Assembly: GCA_963795805.1 (NCBI GenBank)
Contig: CAWCIV010000004.1
Span: 1,116,001 to 1,180,000 of the forward strand
Direction of reading: 5' to 3'
Source: JALYYC01 sp963795805
GTDB lineage: Bacteria; Chloroflexota; Dormibacteria; CF-121
DNA length: 64,000 nucleotides
Made by a program: the position numbers and the translations under genes. The notes beneath the pieces are model-generated. The model saw only the letters and a program-made list of their open reading frames with translations. It ran no database searches and was not told the origin of the DNA. Each line of letters opens with the position of its first letter. Position 1 is the first letter of the stretch. Shown here one piece after another: positions 16,282 to 24,780 of this stretch.

Positions 16282-16710
16282 ATGGATTACGCTCACAGCG
16301 ACTCTCCTGAAGCCGTCCGCCAGGCGATGGGCAATGCGATCCGCCACCGGCGCGAGGATCTGGGACAGACCCTGGCCGAGGTTGCCGAGGCGGCCGCGAT
16401 GTCTCCGGCCTATGTCTCCGAGATCGAGCGGGGTCTGAAAGACGTCTCCACCGACAAGTTGGTCGCGATCGCGCGGGCGCTCGAATTCTCGGTCGCCGAC
16501 CTGTACCTCGACCTGGCTCGGCGGCTCGGCAGCCAGGAGGCGCTCCGCCAGCGGGGCAGCTGGCCCGACGATCCCCGGGCCCAGCTTCGCGCCGCGACGG
16601 CAACCCTTCGGCCTAATGCGCTACGCAGCGTGGCCGACTTCAGCCTCTACCTCGTCGCCACCCAGGCGAACCCCACAAAGCGCCGGATTGGATTTACCAT
16701 TGACCGCTAG
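16282..16710 (+). CDS. XRE-family transcriptional regulator, possible clp regulator
   Basis: A 142-residue protein with an N-terminal Cro/C1-type helix-turn-helix (residues about 17-72: RHRREDLGQTLAEVAEAAAM, SPAYVSEIERGLKDVS, LVAIARALE). Its C-terminal part is unassigned. It lies 19 bases upstream of clpP. In actinobacteria the XRE-type regulator ClgR activates clpP and has the same pattern (LAEVA...SPAYVSEIERG...S), so a ClgR-like role is plausible. The ATG is chosen over an in-frame GTG 39 bases upstream because a -10-like TAGACT lies 11 bases before it. Confidence 0.85.
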   Translation: MDYAHSDSPEAVRQAMGNAIRHRREDLGQTLAEVAEAAAMSPAYVSEIERGLKDVSTDKLVAIARALEFSVADLYLDLARRLGSQEALRQRGSWPDDPRAQLRAATATLRPNALRSVADFSLYLVATQANPTKRRIGFTIDR

Positions 16711-16729
16711 CGGAAGGAGGAAATCACCT

Positions 16730-17374
16730 ATGGCACTCATCCCCAGTGTGATCGAGACGACCTCCCGCGGCGAGCGGGCCTACGACATCTACTCGCGCCT
16801 GCTCCGCGATCGCATCATCTTCCTCGGTATGCCGATCGACGACGACGTCGCCAACGTCGTGATCGCGCAGCTGCTCTTCCTCGACAGCGAGGATCACGAC
16901 AAAGAGATCAGCATCTACATCAACAGTCCTGGCGGCTCGCTCAGCGCCGGTCTCGCGATCTACGACACGATGCGCTTCGTCCACCCCGCCGTCAGCACGC
17001 TGTGCACCGGCATGGCGGCCAGCGCAGCCTCCCTGATCCTCGCCGGCGGAACGGCGGGCAAGCGCCATTCGCTGCCCCATTGCCAGATCGTGCTCCACCA
17101 GCCCAGCGGCGGCATGCAAACCTCGCAGGCCACCGATATCGAGATCCACGCCCGCGAGATCCTCCACATGCGCGAGATCGTGATTGGGATTTACGCGCAC
17201 CACACCGGCCGCTCGAAGGAACAGGTGCAGCGTGACATCGAGCGCGACTTCTTCATGACACCGGAGCAGGCGAAGGACTATGGCCTGATCGATGGCATCA
17301 TCCCGCCATCGGAGAAGACAGCGGTCGCCGGCTACTCGCCAAACGGTCACAGCTTGACCCCGAAGCCTCTCTAA
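16730..17374 (+). CDS. clpP: ATP-dependent Clp protease proteolytic subunit
   Basis: ClpP forms the tetradecameric serine-protease chamber used by ClpX/ClpC unfoldases. The 214 residues include Ser98 in GMAASAAS, His123 in IVLHQPSGG and the Asp of the FFMTPEQAKDYGLID region, completing the triad, plus INSPGGS for the oxyanion site. Residues 99-100 (AA) replace the usual MG, a mild variation. A strong GGAAGGAGG ribosome site precedes the ATG. No unfoldase gene is nearby. CCGCTAGCGG, a perfect 10-base palindrome at 16704-16713, lies just upstream and could be a regulatory site. Confidence 0.95.
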   Translation: MALIPSVIETTSRGERAYDIYSRLLRDRIIFLGMPIDDDVANVVIAQLLFLDSEDHDKEISIYINSPGGSLSAGLAIYDTMRFVHPAVSTLCTGMAASAASLILAGGTAGKRHSLPHCQIVLHQPSGGMQTSQATDIEIHAREILHMREIVIGIYAHHTGRSKEQVQRDIERDFFMTPEQAKDYGLIDGIIPPSEKTAVAGYSPNGHSLTPKPL

Positions 17375-17397
17375 GCCATTCGTCCTCCTGGCGGGCG

Positions 17398-17739
17398 CTA
17401 ACCACGGCTCAGGGGAGCGAACGACTCTCGCACCGCTCGTGCGCCGTCCTCGCCAATACCCGTGATCGATAGGCGGACCGTTTTCGACGAGTCGGCAATC
17501 GTGAACGTCATCCAGGCACAACATTCGGCCTCGAGTCGAACCAACTCCGCCAGTGAGTCTCGTAGGCCAGGCACACCCCGGAAGGTGAAGGCGAGTCCGC
17601 CGGCGATCGGCTCAGCGTTCGCGACATACGGCCTGAGCTTGAGCCAGGCTGCCTGGCGATCGGCCAGGTCGCGGTCGCTCAGGGTGCAGGCGATCGCAGG
17701 CTCTGTCGGCCGGTCGATATCGGGATTTTGCATGTTCAC
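17398..17739 (-). CDS. Small MerR-associated protein with ECC motif
   Basis: A 113-residue soluble protein beginning with a GTG, with an ATG two codons later. The pattern IACTLSDRDLADRQAAWLKL, AFTFRG, LAELVRLEAECCAWMTFTI and a VRLSITG strand matches a small uncharacterised family often encoded beside MerR-type metal regulators. The adjacent Cys pair (ECC) could bind a soft metal, which is inference. It is transcribed divergently from the MerR gene across a shared palindrome, so co-regulation is likely. Confidence 0.7.
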   Translation of the reverse strand: MNMQNPDIDRPTEPAIACTLSDRDLADRQAAWLKLRPYVANAEPIAGGLAFTFRGVPGLRDSLAELVRLEAECCAWMTFTIADSSKTVRLSITGIGEDGARAVRESFAPLSRG

Positions 17740-17748
17740 AAGGCTGCC

Positions 17749-17768
17749 ACTTCAAGTAGACTTGAAGT
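17749..17768. promoter_or_regulatory. MerR-family operator between divergent genes
   Basis: ACTTCAAG, four bases, CTTGAAGT is a perfect 8-4-8 palindrome in the 35-base gap between the MerR gene and its divergent partner. Size and sequence resemble SoxR/MerR-type boxes, which sit in the long spacer of the target promoter. It ends six bases before the MerR start codon. Confidence 0.75.
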
Positions 17769-17774
17769 CAAGCG

Positions 17775-18233
17775 GTGAATACGCGCTCCGCCTTACTGAG
17801 CATCGGTGACCTCGCCGCAGCAAGCGGTCTCCGAAGCTCCGCCATCCGGTACTACGAGGAAGCCGGGCTCCTCGCGAAAGCGCGCCGCATCAGCGGCAAG
17901 CGCTTCTACAACCCGGATACCGTCGACCGTCTGATGCTGATCCGCTTCTGTGCGCGCCTCGGCATCAGCCTGGATAACATCCGCAAGCTCCTCGCCGTCC
18001 CCCGAGGAGATCGCGCGAAGGAGCACTGGCGCACCCTGGTCGACAGCCAGCTCGAGCAGATAGCCTCGCTGATTGCCGCGGCGCAGGGCGTCGAGCGCGT
18101 GCTGGAGGAAAGTCGCGACTGCGACTGCGTGACGCCGGACACGTGCCGCTTCCTCAGCGAGGAGCGCGAAAAGCCCGCCCCGACTCGACGCCGCCTCGGC
18201 CTACACGACGCCTTGAAGGCAGAACTCGTCTAA
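17775..18233 (+). CDS. MerR-family transcriptional regulator with C-terminal Cys cluster
   Basis: A 152-residue regulator. Residues 8-75 form a MerR winged helix-turn-helix (LSIGDLAAASGLRSSAIRYYEEAGLL, FCARLGISLDNIRKLL). A dimerisation helix follows, then a Cys-containing effector region, DCDCVTPDTC. CxC plus a downstream Cys resembles SoxR/ZntR/mercury-type sensors, so a metal or redox signal is likely; the ligand cannot be named. GTG start. The palindrome just upstream is its probable binding site. Confidence 0.88.
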   Translation: MNTRSALLSIGDLAAASGLRSSAIRYYEEAGLLAKARRISGKRFYNPDTVDRLMLIRFCARLGISLDNIRKLLAVPRGDRAKEHWRTLVDSQLEQIASLIAAAQGVERVLEESRDCDCVTPDTCRFLSEEREKPAPTRRRLGLHDALKAELV

Positions 18234-19396
18234 GCAGTTACCCTCTTTGGGAAAAGCGCCCGGACCATGACGGTGGACGCCGTGATCGTGAGGATGACAG
18301 CCGACACGATACCGGTGAAGAAGGACCGAGGAATGATGCCGGCAGCAAGGGCGAGCGCTGCCAGGACGAAGCTGAACTCACCAATCTGACCCAGGCCGAT
18401 GGCGATCTGCCAGCGCCGTTCCGGAAGACGCGCGAGGCTTGCAAGTCCATAGACAACGAGGACTTTCGTGACGACCACCAGGATCACCAGAAAAGCAAGC
18501 CATGGCAGGGCGGCTGGCACCGAGGCCGGGTCGAGCAGCGCGCCGATCGCGACAAAGAACAGGACCGCGAACACGTCCCTGAACGGAAGCAGGCGTCGGC
18601 GCGCCTCGGCGGACTGTGGGCTCTCCGTGATCGCCAATCCGGCGATGAAGGCGGCGAGCGCCAGTGGAACGCCGAAGACGAACGACCCGAGTCCGGCGAG
18701 GACAAGGCCGCTGGCCACCGAAACGATCAGGAACAGATCGTGCTCGGCGTGTAAGGCGCGAAGGATCCTTGACAGAGCGAAAGCTGACCCAAGCGCAAGC
18801 ACGATAAATGCGACTGCCAGGAGGAGAGCGATCCAGCCCGATCGCGCCTGCAAACCAGCCACCACGATTAGCGTAAGCCCGGCGAGCACGCCGACCATGT
18901 CCTGCAGGACACTCCACCCGAGCAGCACCTCGTCGGTCTGACGATCGGTCGTTCGGCGCCGGCTGCGCGTGATGTTGACGACAACCACGCTCGAGGACAT
19001 CGCGATGCAGATTCCGGCGAGGAGCGCGCCGCTCAGTGGCAGTCCGACCCATCGCGTCGCGATGGCGGCAAGGCCTGTCGTCAGCAGCACTTGCGCCGGC
19101 ACGATGAGCAAAAGTCGCCGCCGCTCCTGACCAAGCCGAAGCGGGTCGATCTGGATCCCAACCTCGAATAATAGAAGCACGACGCCCACGTTGGCCAGCA
19201 CCTCGAGTTCGTGCCGATCCGCCACATAGCCTGGCGTGAAGGGAGAGACCGCGAGACCGGTTGCCAGGTAACCGAGCACAGCTGGAAGTCCGAGCCGGCG
19301 GGCCGCCCAGCCCGCCATCGCCGCCACAAGCAGGACGAGCCCGATCTCGAAAACCGTGTGCGCGACCGGTTCCACGACCCCCAACTGTAGCCACAT
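18230..19396 (-). CDS. CPA2-type cation:proton antiporter
   Basis: A membrane protein of 388 residues with about 12 hydrophobic segments. LPAVLGYLATGLAVSPFTPG, LFEVGIQIDPLRL and the unwound-helix region of Kef/NapA-type Na+(K+)/H+ exchangers are present. It lacks the C-terminal TrkA-N domain of KefB/C, so this is the transport module only. The ATG at 19396 (MWLQLGVVEPVAH) is chosen because the upstream extension is not hydrophobic or conserved. Its 3' end overlaps the convergent MerR gene by four bases. Confidence 0.9.
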   Translation of the reverse strand: MWLQLGVVEPVAHTVFEIGLVLLVAAMAGWAARRLGLPAVLGYLATGLAVSPFTPGYVADRHELEVLANVGVVLLLFEVGIQIDPLRLGQERRRLLLIVPAQVLLTTGLAAIATRWVGLPLSGALLAGICIAMSSSVVVVNITRSRRRTTDRQTDEVLLGWSVLQDMVGVLAGLTLIVVAGLQARSGWIALLLAVAFIVLALGSAFALSRILRALHAEHDLFLIVSVASGLVLAGLGSFVFGVPLALAAFIAGLAITESPQSAEARRRLLPFRDVFAVLFFVAIGALLDPASVPAALPWLAFLVILVVVTKVLVVYGLASLARLPERRWQIAIGLGQIGEFSFVLAALALAAGIIPRSFFTGIVSAVILTITASTVMVRALFPKRVTA

Positions 19397-19446
19397 CACT
19401 GCCCCCGATGACGGCGGGCCGCTATGCTCGCCTCTATCCTCCAGGT

Positions 19447-21039
19447 ATGGCATTGACCGATTGGTGGCGCGAAGGCATCATCTACCAGGTCTACCCGGCG
19501 TCGTTCCAGGACTCCAACAGCGATGGCGTCGGCGACCTCCGCGGCGTGATCCAGCGCCTCGATTACCTGCGATGGCTCGGCATCGACGCCATCTGGCTGA
19601 ACCCGATCACGAAATCCCCGGACGCCGACATGGGCTACGACGTCGCCGATTACTGCGATGTCCAGCCGCGCTTCGGTGACCTCGCCGCCATTGACGAGCT
19701 GATTCGCGAAGCAACCATGCGCGAGATCAAGGTCGTCCTCGACATCGTGCCCAATCACTCCAGCGACCAGCATCCCTGGTTCATCGACTCGCGATCATCC
19801 CGCACCGCGGCCCATCGTGACTGGTATGTCTGGGCCGATCCCAAGCCCGATGGGAGTCCGCCCAATAACTGGCTGAGCGTCTTCGGCGGACCCGCCTGGA
19901 CACTCGATGAGCGCACGGGCCAGTACTACCTGCATAACTTTCTTCCGCAGCAGCCCGACCTCAACTGGTGGAATCCCCAGGTGCGTGATGCCTTCGACGA
20001 CATCTACCGCTTCTGGTTCGATCGCGGCGTCGGCGGCTTTCGCATCGATGTTGCCCATGGCATCGTTAAGGACCGCCAGCTCCGCGATAATCCGGTCGCG
20101 ACCGTCTTCGACCCACCCCACGTCCAGGCGCATGGCCAGCTCAACGTCTACAACATGGAGCGTCCCGAGGTCCACCAGGTCCTGCGGCGCTGGCGCACGC
20201 TCGCCAACGCCTACACGCCGCCGCGCATTCTGCTCGGGGAGACCTATGTCCTCGACGTCAGGAGCATGGGCCTCTACTACGGCCAGGGTGATGAGCTCCA
20301 CCTGGCCTTTAACTTCTCCTATGTCCACTCGCCGTTCGACGCCGGGGCGCTGGCCGCGGTCGTCGATGAGAGCGAGGAGGTCATTCCTGAAACCGGCTGG
20401 CCGGTCTGGACCGTCTCCAACCACGATGTCTCTCGCGTGATGTCGCGGTGGGCCAAGGGCGATGAGCGCAAGCTTCGTTGCGCGATGCTGAACCTGCTGA
20501 CCCTGCGCGGCACACCGGTCCTCTATTACGGCGACGAGATCGGGATGTCAGACACGTCCGTGGCGAAGGAGGACATGCGGGACCCGGTTGGGATCCGGCA
20601 CTGGCCCGAACCGCGCGGGCGCGATCCAGAGCGCACCCCGATGCAGTGGGAGGACCAGCCGGGCGCCGGGTTCACCGCCGCCGGCGTCAGATCCTGGCTC
20701 CCGCTTGGCGACACCCGCACGATCAACGTCACCGACCAGCGCAACGATCGGGGCTCGATGCTGCACTTCGTCCGCGACCTGATCGCGTTCCGGCGCACGC
20801 AGCCCGACTTGACGGTCGGCGCCTACGCGCGCCTCCAGGCCCCGCAAAACGGCTGGGCCTATCGGCGCGGCGACGGAACCATCGTCGCTCTGAACCTGTC
20901 GGACGAGCCGTTGGCCTTTCCCGGGCTGCCGGCGACGGTCCGCTTTTCGACGACGGGCGGCCTGGTCGAGAACGGTGCGCTAGACGCGCTGCGCCTCCAG
21001 CCGTGGGAAGGGGTCATATGTTCCTCGGCCTCGACCTAG
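19447..21039 (+). CDS. GH13 alpha-glucosidase (oligo-1,6-glucosidase type)
   Basis: A 530-residue cytoplasmic glycoside hydrolase acting on alpha-glucosides. The (beta/alpha)8 barrel shows IYQVYPASFQDSNSDGVGDL (GH13_23/31-type calcium loop), DIVPNHSSDQHPWF, the nucleophile Asp201 in GGFRIDVAHG, the acid/base Glu265 in LLGETYVLD and the stabilising Asp327 in VSNHDVSR. Substrate preference between 1,6 and 1,4 linkages cannot be fixed. It overlaps the next gene, a xylulokinase, by 22 bases, so the pair forms a small sugar-use operon. Confidence 0.94.
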   Translation: MALTDWWREGIIYQVYPASFQDSNSDGVGDLRGVIQRLDYLRWLGIDAIWLNPITKSPDADMGYDVADYCDVQPRFGDLAAIDELIREATMREIKVVLDIVPNHSSDQHPWFIDSRSSRTAAHRDWYVWADPKPDGSPPNNWLSVFGGPAWTLDERTGQYYLHNFLPQQPDLNWWNPQVRDAFDDIYRFWFDRGVGGFRIDVAHGIVKDRQLRDNPVATVFDPPHVQAHGQLNVYNMERPEVHQVLRRWRTLANAYTPPRILLGETYVLDVRSMGLYYGQGDELHLAFNFSYVHSPFDAGALAAVVDESEEVIPETGWPVWTVSNHDVSRVMSRWAKGDERKLRCAMLNLLTLRGTPVLYYGDEIGMSDTSVAKEDMRDPVGIRHWPEPRGRDPERTPMQWEDQPGAGFTAAGVRSWLPLGDTRTINVTDQRNDRGSMLHFVRDLIAFRRTQPDLTVGAYARLQAPQNGWAYRRGDGTIVALNLSDEPLAFPGLPATVRFSTTGGLVENGALDALRLQPWEGVICSSAST

Positions 21040-22463
21040 GGACAGGCTCGGCGAAGGCCCTGCTCATCGACGTCGATGGCTCGGTCGTCGGCGCGGGATC
21101 CTCGGGGTATGAGGTCCACCATCCGCAACCTGGATGGGCTGAGTCCGATCCGCAGGATTGGTGGGACGCGGCGTCGATAGCCGTCCAGGAAGCGGTGGGC
21201 AGTCGAGGAGTCGAGGTTGCAGCGGTCGGCCTCTCGGGCCAGATGCATGGCGTCGTCCTTTGCGAGGAGGATGGCCAGCCGTTGCGTCCCGCCATCCTCT
21301 GGGCCGACGCCCGAGCCTACCACGAGCTCGATCAGTACCGCGCCCTTGGCCCCGGCCTCAAGCGTCAGCTCGCCAACCCGATCACCACCGGCATGGCCGG
21401 TCCAACGTTGCTCTGGGTCCGCGACCACGAGACCACCCTCTACCGGCAAACCAGATGGGCGCTGCAGCCGAAGGATTGGCTCCGGCTGCGCCTGACCGGC
21501 GAAGCGGCCACCGACCCGAGCGATGCGTCCGCCACGCTGCTCTACGATCTCTCGAGCGATTACTGGGCCAAGGATGTGCTCGACGCGCTCGATCTTCGAC
21601 TCGATTTTCTCGCTCCGATCCGCGAGTCGAGTGAGATCTGTGGGCTCGTTTCGGGCTCGGTCGCGCCCAGCTGGGGCATTCGTGCGAACGTCCCGGTTGT
21701 CTGCGGGGCAGCCGATACGGCCGCGGCTGCGCTCGCCGGCGGCGTGCTGGACCCGGGGGCGGTCCAGCTGATCGTTGGAACCGGCGGGCAGATCGTGGCG
21801 CCCCGCGATCGGGTCGCGATCGACCCGACCGCCCGGACCCATCTCTATCGCGCGGCCGCGCCCGAGCGCTGGTACGCGATGGCCGCGATCCAGAATGCCG
21901 GGCTCGCGCTCGACTGGGTACTGGCCACGCTGGACGCGAGCTGGGACGATCTCTACCGGGAAGCCTTTGTGGTCCCGGCCGGATCAGATGGGCTCACGTT
22001 CCTCCCGTACATCTCGGGTGAGCGCACGCCCCACTTCGATCCATCCGCGCGCGGAGCCTGGGTCGGCCTGCAACTGCATCACGGGCGTGGCCACCTGTTG
22101 CGCGCGTCGCTGGAAGGGGTGGCCCTTGCGCTACGACAAGCGCTCGACGCTCTGGTCGCGACCGGCATCACCGCCGGCGAACTTCGCCTCGCTGGTGGGG
22201 GCACCACCGAGCCGCGCTGGCGCCAGATGCTGGCCGACATCCTGGAGCGGCCGCTCTTCGCGTCGCGCACCACCGCCGCGTCGGCCAAGGGCGCGGCGTT
22301 GCTCGCCGGGATTGGCTTCGGCGCCTGGCCCCGGGCGGATCAGGTCGCAAGCCTGGCTGATCCGGTCGAGCTGGTCGCGACACCCGACCCTACCGATGCC
22401 TATCGCGACGCCTACCAGCGATACCGCGAGCTCTACCTGCCTATCGCCGCCGCCTTATCCTGA
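21018..22463 (+). CDS. xylB: Xylulokinase
   Basis: FGGY kinase of 481 residues that phosphorylates D-xylulose. It has the ATP/substrate opening GLDLGTGSAKALLID, GLSGQMHG with the substrate His78, ILWADARA, the catalytic Asp233 in VCGAADTAAAAL and the phosphate loop IVGTGGQ. Positions 78 and 233 coincide with those of the E. coli enzyme. No xylose isomerase is nearby, so pentitol or another xylulose source is possible. It is coupled to the upstream glucosidase. Confidence 0.93.
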   Translation: MFLGLDLGTGSAKALLIDVDGSVVGAGSSGYEVHHPQPGWAESDPQDWWDAASIAVQEAVGSRGVEVAAVGLSGQMHGVVLCEEDGQPLRPAILWADARAYHELDQYRALGPGLKRQLANPITTGMAGPTLLWVRDHETTLYRQTRWALQPKDWLRLRLTGEAATDPSDASATLLYDLSSDYWAKDVLDALDLRLDFLAPIRESSEICGLVSGSVAPSWGIRANVPVVCGAADTAAAALAGGVLDPGAVQLIVGTGGQIVAPRDRVAIDPTARTHLYRAAAPERWYAMAAIQNAGLALDWVLATLDASWDDLYREAFVVPAGSDGLTFLPYISGERTPHFDPSARGAWVGLQLHHGRGHLLRASLEGVALALRQALDALVATGITAGELRLAGGGTTEPRWRQMLADILERPLFASRTTAASAKGAALLAGIGFGAWPRADQVASLADPVELVATPDPTDAYRDAYQRYRELYLPIAAALS

Positions 22464-23151
22464 CGCCCGCGAGCAAGGCGACCCCGAGGAGGACCGCGAG
22501 GCCGACCCCCAGCACGACCAGGGAGCTCATGCCGCCGGGATTTTTCGTGCCAGCGGTCGCCTGATGGGCCGCGGCAAAGGTGCCGAGCTCCGTGGTGCGC
22601 GCGTCGACCGTCTGCAGCAGCTCCTGGACGGTGCTATCCAGCGGCGTCCAGCTCTTCCCGTTGACGCGATAAATGGCATCGGGCTTGTGGTTCGGGTAGC
22701 GCATGTCGAGCAGGACCGGCGCCCGAAGGGGCGTCGCCGGCTTCCCGCTCGGTACGAAGGTAGCCTGCATCAGGTACACGTTCCCGTCGGTGACGATGCC
22801 CGCCACGCTGGCGGGCTGGGGGCTGACCGGTGAGATGTGCACCTGGACGGACGTCTGCCCGGTCGGGTCCCTGAAGGTCCCCGGGTTGAAGCTAATCGTG
22901 ATCTGGCCGTCGTCGGTAAAGGCCCCGGCGGCCTCGGAGGCGCCATCGGTCAGCGGGATCGTCGTATCGCCGCTGCTGGGCGGCTGGTTGCTGGCGGCAA
23001 GGCTCGGTGGCGGCGACACCCAGCGGTACGGCGGTGGGGGAGTGTAGCCGTCGAGAAAGGGGCGGGTTCCACCGATGGCGCCGCGCACGACGATGAATGC
23101 AAGCGCGACCGCAACCAGCCCGACCCAGCCGAGCATCCGCGCCCTGCTCAC
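22441..23151 (-). CDS. Membrane-anchored protein of unknown function
   Basis: A 236-residue protein with a transmembrane helix at each end (about residues 6-22 and 210-230) and a beta-rich extracytoplasmic middle (AGAFTDDGQITISFNPGTF, TSVQVHISPVSP). A Pro-rich linker (YTPPPPYRW) follows the first helix. No family is recognised. The GTG start overlaps the stop of the upstream CPBP gene in a GTGA junction, so the two are probably co-translated. Its 3' end overlaps xylB by 23 bases. Confidence 0.72.
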   Translation of the reverse strand: MSRARMLGWVGLVAVALAFIVVRGAIGGTRPFLDGYTPPPPYRWVSPPPSLAASNQPPSSGDTTIPLTDGASEAAGAFTDDGQITISFNPGTFRDPTGQTSVQVHISPVSPQPASVAGIVTDGNVYLMQATFVPSGKPATPLRAPVLLDMRYPNHKPDAIYRVNGKSWTPLDSTVQELLQTVDARTTELGTFAAAHQATAGTKNPGGMSSLVVLGVGLAVLLGVALLAGVRIRRRR

Positions 23152-23750
23152 GGCAGGCTGACGAGATCCATCAGCACGTGCGCGATTCCCGATGCCCAGA
23201 GGTTGCCGAGCATCGCTCGCAGCAACCCGAGGAACAGCCCGGCCAGTGCAACCAGTGCCAGCGTGGGCAATGGGGCGCTTCCAGCATGCGCGGCGGTAAA
23301 CGCGACCGTCGATCCCAGGACCGCCAGCGGAAGGCCACCCACCTGGCGAAGAATCGCGAATAACACCCCGCGAAACGCTACTTCCTCCACGACAACCGCA
23401 ACGAGCAACCAACTTGCGCTCGCCGCAGTCAGCGAGGGCTGACGCCACACTGGCTCGACCAGCAGGATGCCCGCGCCGGCTCCGAGCACAAGCGAGCGCC
23501 AGGTAACTGGACGAATGCCCGTGTCGGCCGCCGAGATGCTTGCTGCCCGCATCGTGATGAGGCAGGCTGCCAGGAGTCCAAGGTACGTGATAGCCGCAAC
23601 CAGCGCCGCCGATGATGGCCACTGCCGGACCAGGAGATCGCGCAGCACCGGCGCCGCGGCGCAAATCAGGGCCAGCCCCGCAAACCGTGGGAACCAGCCT
23701 TCGCCTTCAACCCACCCCTTTGCCGGGGCTTCCCGTACGGCGGCAGGCAT
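23148..23750 (-). CDS. CPBP-family intramembrane metalloprotease
   Basis: A 200-residue polytopic membrane protein with the Abi/CaaX-protease motifs: EEVAFRG (EExxxR), FTAAHAG (FxxxH) and a C-terminal IAHVLMD. Members cleave substrates within the membrane; some process prenylated proteins or bacteriocins. Start chosen at ATG 23750 because the frame upstream runs into the divergent CDF gene. It forms an operon with the anchored protein downstream, which could be a substrate or partner. Confidence 0.88.
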   Translation of the reverse strand: MPAAVREAPAKGWVEGEGWFPRFAGLALICAAAPVLRDLLVRQWPSSAALVAAITYLGLLAACLITMRAASISAADTGIRPVTWRSLVLGAGAGILLVEPVWRQPSLTAASASWLLVAVVVEEVAFRGVLFAILRQVGGLPLAVLGSTVAFTAAHAGSAPLPTLALVALAGLFLGLLRAMLGNLWASGIAHVLMDLVSLP

Positions 23751-23838
23751 CGACGCCCACTCGAGCCGCTGGTTCGTGGCCGGCGTGAATGGCGATGAGG
23801 TCAGGGATTGATCGGAGATGGGCCATAAGATAGTAGGA

Positions 23839-24777
23839 ATGCAGCTTGCCAGGGCCGATAGCCGGATTCGGCTCGCGCTCGCCTTAACGTTCGTCGTCCT
23901 CGTCGTCGAGGTGATCGGCGGTCTGCTCGCCCACAGCCTTGCCCTCCTCAGCGACGCCGGGCATGTGCTGACCGACATCATCGTGCTGGCGCTGTCGGCC
24001 TTCGCCCTGAGCCAGGCAGGCCGATCGGCGAACGCTCGCAAAACCTTTGGCTACCAGCGGGTCGGCATCCTGATCGCGCTCCTTAACGGCTTGATCCTCG
24101 GCGCGATCGTGCTCGGCATCGCGATCGAGGCGGTCCGCCGCATCCAGAACCCGGGTCACGTCGACGGCGCTCTGATGGCAGTCACCGCGGTCATCGGTCT
24201 CGCCCTCTCACTCTTCATCGCCCTCACGCTTCGCAAGCACGACGCCGACCTTACCGTGCGCAGCGCCCTTGTTCATGTCTGGGGTGACGCCTGGGCGGCG
24301 GCGGGCGCCGTCATCGCCGGCGTGATCATTCTGGTCGCTGGCTGGCAACTGATCGATCCGCTCCTCAGTCTCGGTATCGCCGCGCTGATCGCGTGGAGCG
24401 CCTGGCGCGTGTTGGTTGCCGCGGTCAACATCCTGCTCGAGTCGATGCCGGCCGACGTGCGAACGGACTCGGTGGTGGAGGCGGTAAAGCGCGTCCCGGG
24501 CGTTCGCGACCTCCATGACCTCCATGTCTGGTCGCTCTCGGCGCAGAGCCGCGCCATGAGCGCTCACCTGCTGGTCGATGACCAGCGGGTCACGCAGGCG
24601 CAGGACATCCTGGCCGAAGTGCGCGAGGTGCTCGCACACGAGTTCAGCATCGAGCACACCACGATTCAGTTCGAGAGCCTCGAGTGCCGGCCGGGGGACA
24701 TCTTCTGCGTGCAACCGGACGGACACCCGCACGCCGACGATGCCCACGACCGGATGACGCGCCGGGCTGCCGGCTGA
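23839..24777 (+). CDS. Cation diffusion facilitator (CDF, CzcD/ZitB type)
   Basis: A 312-residue, six-helix Zn2+/metal:proton antiporter with a C-terminal cytoplasmic domain. Metal-site residues are in LLSDAGHVLTD and HVWGDAWAA (both HxxxD), as in zinc transporters. The C-terminal domain carries VPGVRDLHDLHVWSL. The tail adds His/Asp-rich DGHPHADDAHD, a likely metal-binding end. An in-frame ATG 21 bases upstream exists. A -10-like TAAGAT 10 bases before the chosen ATG would make the mRNA nearly leaderless. Confidence 0.93.
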   Translation: MQLARADSRIRLALALTFVVLVVEVIGGLLAHSLALLSDAGHVLTDIIVLALSAFALSQAGRSANARKTFGYQRVGILIALLNGLILGAIVLGIAIEAVRRIQNPGHVDGALMAVTAVIGLALSLFIALTLRKHDADLTVRSALVHVWGDAWAAAGAVIAGVIILVAGWQLIDPLLSLGIAALIAWSAWRVLVAAVNILLESMPADVRTDSVVEAVKRVPGVRDLHDLHVWSLSAQSRAMSAHLLVDDQRVTQAQDILAEVREVLAHEFSIEHTTIQFESLECRPGDIFCVQPDGHPHADDAHDRMTRRAAG

Positions 24778-24780
24778 TGA

